Below, piece after piece: positions 57,472-64,000 of a DNA stretch of 64,000 bases; positions within the stretch are counted from its first letter, which is position 1, and the number at the start of each line of letters is the position of its first letter. Position numbers and translations under genes: made by a program. The DNA lies in assembly GCA_903891095.1 (NCBI GenBank), contig CAITDI010000046.1, positions 16,081-80,080 on the forward strand, given 5' to 3'. The notes beneath the pieces are model-generated. The model was not told where the DNA came from. It saw only the letters and a list, made by a program, of their open reading frames with translations, and did not search any database. The stretch is from an uncultured bacterium. Lineage in GTDB: Bacteria; Planctomycetota; Phycisphaerae; Phycisphaerales; SM1A02.

Positions 57472-59502
57472 ATGGATCGCTTCGCTTCATCTGCGCTCTG
57501 CTTGCGAACAACCTGCGACCCGGAAACGCTCTTGCCTCAGCTCCTGCCCAACCTCACGTCGCCAGATCAGCTCCGCCAGATGTCGATGGCCCAGCTCACC
57601 GAGCTCGCCGCCGAGATCCGATCCGCGATCTGCGAGCAGGTCGCGAAGTCCGGTGGTCACCTCGCGCCGAATCTCGGCGTCGTCGAGCTCTCGATCGCGA
57701 TGCATCGCGTGTTCGACTTCTCGCACGATCGGCTGCTGTTCGACGTCGGCCACCAGTGCTATCCGCACAAGCTGCTCACGGGCCGCTACCCGATGCTCGC
57801 GAAGCTGCGCCAGCGCGGCGGCATGGCTGGCTTCCCCGAGCCGCGTGAGAGCCCGTACGACCTGTTCTCCGTCGGTCACGCTGGCACTGCGATCTCGACC
57901 GCGGTCGGCATGGCGCGCGGCGACACGCTCAACGGCGAGGGTTTCACCGAGGCCAATCCCAACGGCCGCCGCGTGGTTTCCATCATCGGCGACGCGTCGA
58001 TCGTCAACGGCGTCGCGATGGAAGGCCTCAACAACGCAGGCACGCTCAAGCGCCAGTTCCTGGTGATCCTCAACGACAACGGCATGTCGATCGCCAAGCC
58101 CCAGGGCGCGGTCGCGGCGTACTTCGACAAGCTGCGCCTGTCGCACACCTACGGCGAATTCAAGCGCGCGGCGAAGGAGTTCTCCAAGGTCATGCCCGGC
58201 GGCAAGACCATGGCCGAGGTCTACCACAAGCTCGGCGAGGTCTCCAAGACCTGCGTGAGCGAGGACGCGTGGTTCGAGCACTTCGGGCTCGTGACCGTCG
58301 GTCCCGTCGATGGACATGATCTGCCGACGCTGATCGACGTTCTCAACGAGGCCAAGCACTTCGACCGCCCGATGGTCCTCCACGTGAAGACCGTCAAGGG
58401 CAAGGGCTTCAAGTTCGCCGAGGGCGACTCGACGACGTTCCACTCGCCGAGCCCGTTCACGATGATGAACGACGACGGCGAGGAGCTCGTGAGCGAGGGC
58501 TGCCGCGTGGAGCTCAAGAAGAGCGCCCGCAGCTTTACCGGCGCGTTTGGCGAGATTCTCGCCGACCTCATGGCGCGCGACGCGAAGGTCGTCGCCTGCA
58601 CGGCCGCGATGCCCGACGGCACGGGCATCTCGAAGGTCATCAACCGCTTCCCCGAGCGCGTGTTCGACACGGGCATCTGCGAGAGCCACGCGCTCGACAT
58701 GATGGCGGGTCTCGCGAAGACGGGCTGGAAGCCGTTCCTCGCTGTGTACTCGACGTTCCTGCAGCGCGCGTTCGACCAGGCGTTCCAGGAGTCGGCGCTG
58801 CAGGGTCTGCCCGTGCGCCTCTGCCTCGATCGCGCCGGCTTTGTCGGTGGCGACGGCGCGGTGCACCACGGCTTCTGCGACGTCGCGCTGCTGGCGACGC
58901 TTCCGCAGGCCTGTCTGATGGCGCCGATGGACGAGCCGAGCCTCAAGGCCGCGGTGGAGTTCATGGCCAGCTACAACGACGGCCTCTCTGCGGTCCGCTA
59001 CCCGCGCGACAGCGTGAGCCAGATGTTCGTGCACGAGACCTGCCCGCCGTTTGTGCCCGGCAAGGCGCGCGCGCTGGTGACCCACGCCGACGCGCAGGTC
59101 GCGCTGCTCGGATACGGCACGAGCGCGATCGACGCGGCCGAGGCCGCACGCGAGCTCGCGCTCGATGGCATCAAGGCCGACGTCTACGACGCCCGCTTTG
59201 CCAAGCCAGTCGACATCGAACTCGTCGCGAGCCTGGTGGCGCGCGGCATCCCGATCGTGACCATCGAGGATCACTCGATCCGCGGCGGCTTTGGCGCGTG
59301 CGTGCTCGAGGCGTGCAATGAGCGCAAGATCGAGACGCGCGGCATCACGCGTCTCGCCATGCCCGATGGCTGGGTCTACCAAGGCGAGCGCAAGGAGCAG
59401 CTCGCTGAAGTCGGCCTCGATCCCGCGAGCATCGCCAACACCGCGCGCAAGGTCGCGCTCGAAGCAAGCGCGAAGGCGAACCGCACCGCAGTGCGCGTGT
59501 GA
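57472..59502 (+). CDS. dxs: 1-deoxy-D-xylulose-5-phosphate synthase
   Basis: The 676-residue thiamine-diphosphate enzyme joins pyruvate and glyceraldehyde-3-phosphate at the start of the MEP pathway. HLAPNLGVVELSIAMHRVF, FDVGHQCYPHKLLTGR, SVGHAGTAIS, DRAGFVGGDGAVHHG and YPRDS are clear. The cofactor motif reads GDASIVNG where most enzymes have GDGALTGG; the metal-binding Asp and Asn remain. ThDP made through ThiL feeds this enzyme. Start at 57472 is likely but an ATG 12 bases earlier, out of frame, lies close. Confidence 0.95.
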   Translation: MDRFASSALCLRTTCDPETLLPQLLPNLTSPDQLRQMSMAQLTELAAEIRSAICEQVAKSGGHLAPNLGVVELSIAMHRVFDFSHDRLLFDVGHQCYPHKLLTGRYPMLAKLRQRGGMAGFPEPRESPYDLFSVGHAGTAISTAVGMARGDTLNGEGFTEANPNGRRVVSIIGDASIVNGVAMEGLNNAGTLKRQFLVILNDNGMSIAKPQGAVAAYFDKLRLSHTYGEFKRAAKEFSKVMPGGKTMAEVYHKLGEVSKTCVSEDAWFEHFGLVTVGPVDGHDLPTLIDVLNEAKHFDRPMVLHVKTVKGKGFKFAEGDSTTFHSPSPFTMMNDDGEELVSEGCRVELKKSARSFTGAFGEILADLMARDAKVVACTAAMPDGTGISKVINRFPERVFDTGICESHALDMMAGLAKTGWKPFLAVYSTFLQRAFDQAFQESALQGLPVRLCLDRAGFVGGDGAVHHGFCDVALLATLPQACLMAPMDEPSLKAAVEFMASYNDGLSAVRYPRDSVSQMFVHETCPPFVPGKARALVTHADAQVALLGYGTSAIDAAEAARELALDGIKADVYDARFAKPVDIELVASLVARGIPIVTIEDHSIRGGFGACVLEACNERKIETRGITRLAMPDGWVYQGERKEQLAEVGLDPASIANTARKVALEASAKANRTAVRV

Positions 59503-59559
59503 GTTCGGCTTGATACTCGGCGACGGAAGCCGCCTCGCGCGGCGAGCGATCCCGCATCG

Positions 59560-59784
59560 CGTGTCTGCACCAGAAATCGTGTCGCCACCAGAAAGCGTGT
59601 CTACACCAGAGGGAGCAGCCGCAGCTGCGACCGCTCACCCCAATCGTGTCTACACCAGAGGAAGCAGCCGCAGCTGCGACCGCTCAACCCAATCGTGTCT
59701 ACACCAGAGGAAGCAGCCGCAGCTGCGACCGCTCAACCCAATCGTGTCTACACCAGAGGGAGCAGCCGCAGCTGCGACCGCTCA
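59560..59784 (+). repeat. Four-copy 49-bp tandem array between convergent genes
   Basis: Four units start at 59597, 59646, 59695 and 59744, nearly identical (one or two changes each). Each holds two dyads: GTGTCTACAC and GCAGCCGCAGCTGC, the latter a 5-bp hairpin with a four-base loop. Before the array, 59560-59596 carries two shorter relatives of the first 18 bases (GTGTCTGCACCAG and GTGTCGCCACCAG), as if the array grew from an 18-bp core. The unit length is not a multiple of three and the site lies between two gene ends, so it is not coding. There are no unique spacers. Confidence 0.93.
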
Positions 59785-59787
59785 AAC

Positions 59788-60471
59788 TCAGTGCCGAACA
59801 TCCTTCGCGCGACCCGAGCACATGCGGTCGACCGGCATGAGGATCATGCTCACGCGCTCCGCGAAGAGCTGCCCCAAGCGCTCGATGTTCGCGATGGCGG
59901 TCGATGAAACCGCACCCTGCGCCTTCGCGCATTCGGCGATTTCCTTCGAGTCCCACTCGAAGTGCCAGTCGACGGCGACGACCCACGGACCAACGCCCCA
60001 CGCGGCGAACTTGGCGCCCGGCGTCGAGCCGAACACGCGCGCGCCCTCGGGGAGCTTGGAAACGCACTCGTCGTTCCAGACGGCCTGCTCGCTCGTCCAA
60101 CGCTGACCCGCGAAGAGCGGTTCCTCGCGACCAAGCGCGTTGAGCTTCGCGTTGACCACGCCGCGCTCCGCGCATGCGCCGATCTCACCGCCGAGCGCAC
60201 GCGCCGCGAGCCGGGCGCCCGAGCCGATGGCGAGCACGGGGATCTCAGCCTTGGCAGCCTCGCGCACGAACGCCTCGACAGCGCCGCTCGAAGCCGTGAC
60301 CGAAGCCCCGCCGCCACAGACGACGACGCCATGGACCTCATCGAGGTCCACGGGCATCGATGCTGCGTGATGCACGTCGATCTGCTTGACCTGCTGGCCG
60401 TACGCGCGAAGCGTGCGTCCGAGGTTGCAAGGGGTGCCGTGACCGTCGAGTTCGAAGTAGTAGATCGCCAT
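59788..60471 (-). CDS. Class I glutamine-amidotransferase-like protein lacking the nucleophile
   Basis: The 227-residue protein follows the GATase1 (GMP-synthase-like) fold: VHGVVVCGGGASV near residue 46, then IPVLAIGSGARLAARALGGEIG (77-98) where active enzymes have GICLGHQ. The catalytic Cys position is Gly83 and the following pair is also changed, while the His-x-Glu of the triad survives as WHFEWD (H170, E172). Glutamine hydrolysis is therefore unlikely; a binding or regulatory role is possible. It lies 39 bases after pckA on the same strand. The stop is three bases from the 49-bp array. Confidence 0.75.
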   Translation of the reverse strand: MAIYYFELDGHGTPCNLGRTLRAYGQQVKQIDVHHAASMPVDLDEVHGVVVCGGGASVTASSGAVEAFVREAAKAEIPVLAIGSGARLAARALGGEIGACAERGVVNAKLNALGREEPLFAGQRWTSEQAVWNDECVSKLPEGARVFGSTPGAKFAAWGVGPWVVAVDWHFEWDSKEIAECAKAQGAVSSTAIANIERLGQLFAERVSMILMPVDRMCSGRAKDVRH

Positions 60472-60510
60472 GGTGATAGCACCCCTCTGAGCCGCCGAGG
60501 CGGCGCCTGC

Positions 60511-62088
60511 TCAGACGCGCGGACCCGCGGCGATGACGGCGGGCGTCATCTTGAACTTGCTCTCGTTCTCGCGGAACTTCTTGGCGAGTTCGGTGGCCTT
60601 CGCGTCGTACGCGGACTTGTCGGCCCACGTGTTGCGCGGATTGAGCACGTCGCTCGGCACGCCCTCGACCGCGGTCGGGATCTGCAGCCCGAAGATCGGA
60701 TGCGTCTCGAACGACGACTTCGCGAGCGAACCGTCGAGGATGCGCGTGACGAACGTGCGGGTGTACGAGAGCTTGAAGCGGTTGCCCACGCCGTACGGTC
60801 CGCCGGTCCAGCCGGTGTTGAGCAGCCACACGTTTGCGCCGTACTTCTTGATGCGCTCGGCGAGCATTTCCGCGTAGACCATCGGAGGACGCGGGAGGAA
60901 CGGCCCGCCGAAGCACGGCGAGAAGTTCGGCTGCGGCTCCTTGACGCCCGCCTCGGTGCCCGCGAGCTTCGAGGTGTAGCCGTTGAGGAAGTAGTACATC
61001 GCCTGCTCCGGCGAGAGCTTCGACACGGGAGGCAGGACGCCGAACGCGTCCGCCGAAAGGAACACGACGTTCTTCGGATGACCCGCGACCGACGGGATCT
61101 TCGCGTTGGCGATGTAGTTCACCGGGTAGGTGACGCGGGTGTTCTCCGCCTTCTTGGCGCTGTCGTAGTCGGGCACGCGCGTGACGGGATCCATCACGAC
61201 GTTCTCGAGCACCGAACCGAAGCGGATGGCGTTCCAGATCTCGGGCTCGCCTTCCTTCGAGAGCTTGATGCACTTGGCGTAGCAGCCGCCCTCGACGTTG
61301 AACACGCCCGCGTCGGACCAGCCGTGCTCGTCGTCGCCCACGAGATCGCGGTTCGGATCGGCCGAAAGCGTGGTCTTGCCCGTGCCCGAGAGGCCGAAGA
61401 AGAGGGCGACGTTGGACGGATCCTTGCGGTCCACGTTGCACGAGCAGTGCATCGGGAAGACCTTCATGTCGGGAAGGTCGTAGTTCATCGCGTAGAAGAT
61501 CGACTTCTTCATCTCGCCGGCGTATTCGGTGCCGACGATGACGACGGTCTTCTTCTCGAGGCTCTGGACGATGCCGATGTGGGTCTTGAGGCCGAACTCG
61601 GCGGGATTGGTGATCTTCATCCCGCAGGCGTTGATGATGGTCCAGTCGGCCTTGAACGACGGCATTTCCGCGTCAGGCACGTTGATGAAGAGGGTCTTGG
61701 CGAAGAGCGAATGCCAGGCCTTCTCCGTGAACACGCTCACCTTCAGGCGGAACTTCGGGTCGGCGCCGGCGTAGCCGTCGAAGCGGAACACGTCCTGCTT
61801 GGCGCTGAGATGCGCGAGCGCGGCGGCCTTGAGCTTCTCGAACTGCTCGGGCGTGACGGGCTGGTTGACCTTGCCCCAGTTGATGTTGGCGTGGATGCCC
61901 GCCGTGTCCTCGAGGAACTTGTCGTCGGGGCTGCGTCCCGTGCGCTCGCCCGTGTCGCACTGAAGTGCGCCGTTGGCGGCGAGCTGACCCTCACCGCGCG
62001 CGAGCGCGAGCTCGACGAGCGAGGCAACCGAGAGGTTGGCGTGAAGCTTGGCGGAACCGAACTGAACCGGAAGGGTGGAAAGTGCCAT
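60511..62088 (-). CDS. pckA: Phosphoenolpyruvate carboxykinase (ATP)
   Basis: The 525-residue enzyme converts oxaloacetate and ATP to PEP and CO2 for gluconeogenesis. RTGRSPDDKF, VFPMHCSCNVD, the P loop FGLSGTGKTTLSADPNR, and NTGWTGGPYG with KLSYTRT are diagnostic of the ATP-type enzyme. Start at ATG 62088 matches the family; the frame upstream overlaps the tRNA-His region. The leader has no Shine-Dalgarno and instead carries CCTCCTCG about 17 bases upstream. Confidence 0.97.
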   Translation of the reverse strand: MALSTLPVQFGSAKLHANLSVASLVELALARGEGQLAANGALQCDTGERTGRSPDDKFLEDTAGIHANINWGKVNQPVTPEQFEKLKAAALAHLSAKQDVFRFDGYAGADPKFRLKVSVFTEKAWHSLFAKTLFINVPDAEMPSFKADWTIINACGMKITNPAEFGLKTHIGIVQSLEKKTVVIVGTEYAGEMKKSIFYAMNYDLPDMKVFPMHCSCNVDRKDPSNVALFFGLSGTGKTTLSADPNRDLVGDDEHGWSDAGVFNVEGGCYAKCIKLSKEGEPEIWNAIRFGSVLENVVMDPVTRVPDYDSAKKAENTRVTYPVNYIANAKIPSVAGHPKNVVFLSADAFGVLPPVSKLSPEQAMYYFLNGYTSKLAGTEAGVKEPQPNFSPCFGGPFLPRPPMVYAEMLAERIKKYGANVWLLNTGWTGGPYGVGNRFKLSYTRTFVTRILDGSLAKSSFETHPIFGLQIPTAVEGVPSDVLNPRNTWADKSAYDAKATELAKKFRENESKFKMTPAVIAAGPRV

Positions 62089-62211
62089 ATCGATGATGTC
62101 TCGAGGAGGTTCGCAGACGTGTCGACCGACCGGCGCCACTGGTGGACGGGCGGTCGGAGTGGAAGGGTCGGATGTTAGCACAGAAACCCGCAGCGCCAAC
62201 GCACGTCGCCG

Positions 62212-62241
62212 TTGACCGATGCCCCCTGCCTCGGGTATGGT
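62212..62241 (+). promoter_or_regulatory. Predicted promoter of tRNA-His
   Basis: TTGACC (62212-62217) and TATGGT (62236-62241) are 18 bases apart, 11 bases before the tRNA 5' end. Confidence 0.5.
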
Positions 62242-62252
62242 TTCGCCCTCAC

Positions 62253-62326
62253 GGAGACCATAGCTCAGTTGGTAGAGCACCGGATTGTGGTTTCGGCTGT
62301 CGCGGGTTCGATCCCCGTTGGTCTCC
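62253..62326 (+). tRNA. tRNA-His (anticodon GTG)
   Basis: The cloverleaf has D arm GCTC / GAGC, anticodon stem CCGGA / TTCGG with loop TTGTGGT giving GTG, and T arm GCGGG TTCGATC CCCGT. The extra 5' base G-1 (62253) is encoded and pairs with C73 (62326), the identity element of histidine tRNAs. CCA is not encoded. Confidence 0.97.
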
Positions 62327-62350
62327 CTTCGTTTTACCGATGCGACTGTC

Positions 62351-62380
62351 GCGCGGGGCCTTGAGGCCCCGTGCTCTTCG
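62351..62380 (+). terminator. Terminator-like hairpin after tRNA-His
   Basis: GCGCGGGGCC / GGCCCCGTGC form a 10-bp stem with one G-T pair and a TTGA loop, 24 bases after the tRNA; the tail TCTTCG is only weakly T-rich. Confidence 0.55.
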
Positions 62381-62435
62381 CATCGGGGCGGATACACGGA
62401 CGATTTGCTTGGGGAACTCGCGTTAGGCTGCGTGC

Positions 62436-63221
62436 ATGCGATTCATTGCAGTGCAGACGGCTCCGGTTTGGCATGACGTGCTTGAGAACCGGCGTCGCAT
62501 CGAGGGCGCGATCGATGCCAGCGGGTTTCGTGCGGGCGACTACCTCGTGCTGCCTGAGATGTGCGAGACCGGATGGACCACCGATATCTCTGCGCTGGCG
62601 AAGGCTGAGAACTCCGTCGCGTGGTTCGCGTCGGTTGCGCGCGCGCGCGGTGTTTGGCTCCAGGCCGGCTTTGGCGAGCCCCGCGGCGAAGGCCGCTACT
62701 CGAACAGCGCGGTGGTGATCGGACCGCTTGGCGACACGCGCGCGGTGTATCGCAAGAACTTCCTGTTCCCGAGCGAGCGCGATTCGTTCGAGGCCGGCGC
62801 GGAGCTCTGCATCCTCGATGTGGGCGGAACCAAGGTGTGCCCGATGGTGTGCTACGACTTGCGCTTTCCCGAGTTGTGGCGACTCGCGTCGCGCGCTGGC
62901 GCGGAAGTCTTCGCGATGAGTTCGTCGTGGCCTGCGGTGAGACACGAGCATTGGCGCGCCCTGCTCGTCGCTCGCGCCATCGAGAATCAAGCGTGCGTTA
63001 TTGCCGCGAATCGCTGTGGCCGCGATCCGTCGAACGAATATGCAGGCGGCTCGGTGGCGCTGAGTGTTCTCGGAGTCCGCATCGACGAGGCGAACGCCGA
63101 AGAGCGCAGCATAACGCTCCCCTTCGATCGCGCGGAGCTCGATGCATGGCGCGCGAAGTTCGGCGCGCTGCGCGATCGACGCGAATCGCTTCTCGGAAAC
63201 ATCGCGATCACGCGCGTCTGA
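62436..63221 (+). CDS. Nitrilase-superfamily amidohydrolase (omega-amidase-like)
   Basis: The 261-residue enzyme has the Glu-Lys-Cys triad of carbon-nitrogen hydrolases: LPEM (E41), YRKNFLF (K107) and VCYDLRFPE (C139). The CYDLRFPE pattern and length are closest to omega-amidase (Nit2/YafV), which hydrolyses alpha-ketoglutaramate; exact substrate is inferred. Cytoplasmic, no signal peptide. An aminotransferase that could supply ketoglutaramate lies far off at 345. Start ATG 62436 precedes conserved sequence directly. Confidence 0.88.
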   Translation: MRFIAVQTAPVWHDVLENRRRIEGAIDASGFRAGDYLVLPEMCETGWTTDISALAKAENSVAWFASVARARGVWLQAGFGEPRGEGRYSNSAVVIGPLGDTRAVYRKNFLFPSERDSFEAGAELCILDVGGTKVCPMVCYDLRFPELWRLASRAGAEVFAMSSSWPAVRHEHWRALLVARAIENQACVIAANRCGRDPSNEYAGGSVALSVLGVRIDEANAEERSITLPFDRAELDAWRAKFGALRDRRESLLGNIAITRV

Positions 63222-63326
63222 GAAGGACTTTCGATTTCTCTGTTTTTCGCAGCGACCTGCTTCATCGCAGGCACGCTTCGCTACATTGCGACTCGTGCCA
63301 CCGACCGGTGGACGAGGGCTTGATTG

Positions 63327-63995
63327 ATGAAGAACGATCGACATGAAGAGTCGTGCGCGCGAGATGTTGGCGCACGCGTCGACGTCACGAAGCGCGACCA
63401 GCGATCGAATCGCTCCGCGCCGCAATCGGCCCGCGCCTCCTCGCGCGCGACCGCTGAAAACAAGGCAAATCCGCTGTTCACCGCCGACTGGTCCGAGCAT
63501 CGCTCGGCGCTGCTGCGCGCGTTCTTTCGCGATGCATCGCAGCTCGCCGCGCGCTACCGCGTGAGCGGCGACGACGTCGCGAACCACGCGCACCGTCTCG
63601 CGCTCCCGCAGATCGAGCGCGGCGCACTGATCAAGCCCGTCGCCTGCGTCGCGGACATCGCGGTCGCCACCGCGTGCTGCCTCGGCCGCGCGAACGCGTG
63701 GAACGAACTGTGGATCTTCGCGGAGCCGTCGATGACGCGCGCCGCCTTCTCGCGCCTTCCGGAAACGCTCGCCCTGACCTGGACGCGCCGGTACTGGACA
63801 CAGCTCGAGCGCATCTCGCGCGAGGGCAATGGCGGCCTCAACCGCTACGACGGTTCGCGGCCGATCCGCCTGTGGATCGTCGAGCAGCTCCTCGGCACGC
63901 TCGAAGAAGAGCGCGCCGCCGGCCGACTCAACATCCGCCGCGAGCACCTCGGTCGCCCGATCCCGCTGCGACTCGTCGGCGAACAGCTGGCGTAA
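63327..63995 (+). CDS. Hypothetical protein, weak sigma-factor-like features
   Basis: The 222-residue frame has a polar Arg/Ser/Ala-rich N terminus of about 45 residues, then a helical domain. The segment with ACCLGRANAWNELWIFAEP and, further on, LNRYDGSRPIRLWIVEQLL resembles the ECF sigma-like pattern in which an acidic-aromatic region 2 is followed by YxGRxPLxxWL. No region 4 helix-turn-helix is apparent before the stop, which sits five bases from the window end. Treat function as unknown. Confidence 0.6.
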   Translation: MKNDRHEESCARDVGARVDVTKRDQRSNRSAPQSARASSRATAENKANPLFTADWSEHRSALLRAFFRDASQLAARYRVSGDDVANHAHRLALPQIERGALIKPVACVADIAVATACCLGRANAWNELWIFAEPSMTRAAFSRLPETLALTWTRRYWTQLERISREGNGGLNRYDGSRPIRLWIVEQLLGTLEEERAAGRLNIRREHLGRPIPLRLVGEQLA

Positions 63996-64000
63996 GGCCG

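Noticed and set aside
59560..59784. CRISPR array
   Set aside because: The 49-bp units abut directly, with no unique spacers between them, and no cas genes are near.
59597..59784. SRP RNA signature GGAAGCAGCC inside each 49-bp unit
   Set aside because: The flanking SRP helix and GGUCAGG partner sequence are missing, and the match is repeated four times, so it is coincidence of a short motif.

Overview
The window is 64 kb of gap-free, GC-rich bacterial chromosome, mostly housekeeping genes with dense coding on both strands. The gene set suggests a Planctomycetota member, plausibly Phycisphaerae-like: a Ser/Thr kinase with a transmembrane helix and TPR-type tail, a prepilin-type protein standing alone, a DUF1573 protein, WXG100-like proteins, a MEMO-family protein, type III glutamine synthetase and a split nuo cluster starting at nuoJ. 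This assignment comes from family knowledge, not from a search. I see no prophage, insertion sequence, integrase or CRISPR array.

Layout. 1-5.2 kb: end of an RluA pseudouridine synthase, a class I/II aminotransferase, rplU and rnpB transcribed divergently, an unknown protein, a family 4-like uracil-DNA glycosylase and dtd. 5.2-16 kb: MEMO protein, a secreted DUF1573-ankyrin protein, an M32 carboxypeptidase, typA, lysC and the kinase. 16-19.6 kb (minus): pgsA-pgpA-thiL-tsaE operon, with an enlarged ThiL and a TsaE-YacG fusion. 19.7-27 kb: nuoJKLMN. 27-31 kb: tRNA-Arg, small membrane genes including one frameshifted, an exonuclease, a candidate small RNA unit, a polysaccharide deacetylase and tRNA-Val. 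31-42.2 kb: gltX, a phosphoesterase, corA, glnN, tig, clpX, a free-Met-R-sulfoxide reductase and rpmB. 42.2-46.8 kb: dnaG-rpoD behind a long leader. 46.9-51 kb (minus): nucleoside transporter, three helical proteins including a WXG100 member, and a succinate-semialdehyde dehydrogenase. 51-59.5 kb: ispG, a lipoprotein esterase, a prepilin, an ExbB/TolQ-TraB pair, a short-chain prenyl synthase and dxs; ispG, the prenyl synthase and dxs all serve isoprenoid synthesis. 59.5-64 kb: a 49-bp tandem array, a glutamine-amidotransferase-like gene, pckA, tRNA-His, a nitrilase-family enzyme and an unknown gene.

Cross-cutting observations: short tandem duplications of 11-15 bp recur throughout, often in multiples of three inside genes; several genes have a -10-like hexamer only 6-8 bases before the start codon, suggesting leaderless mRNAs; many gene pairs overlap by four bases (ATGA or GTGA). 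The most unusual items are the ThiL with a doubled N-terminal half, the TsaE-YacG fusion, the TraB protein with a GspG-like insert, the WXG100-like gene trio, the candidate small RNA near 29.7 kb and the 49-bp array.
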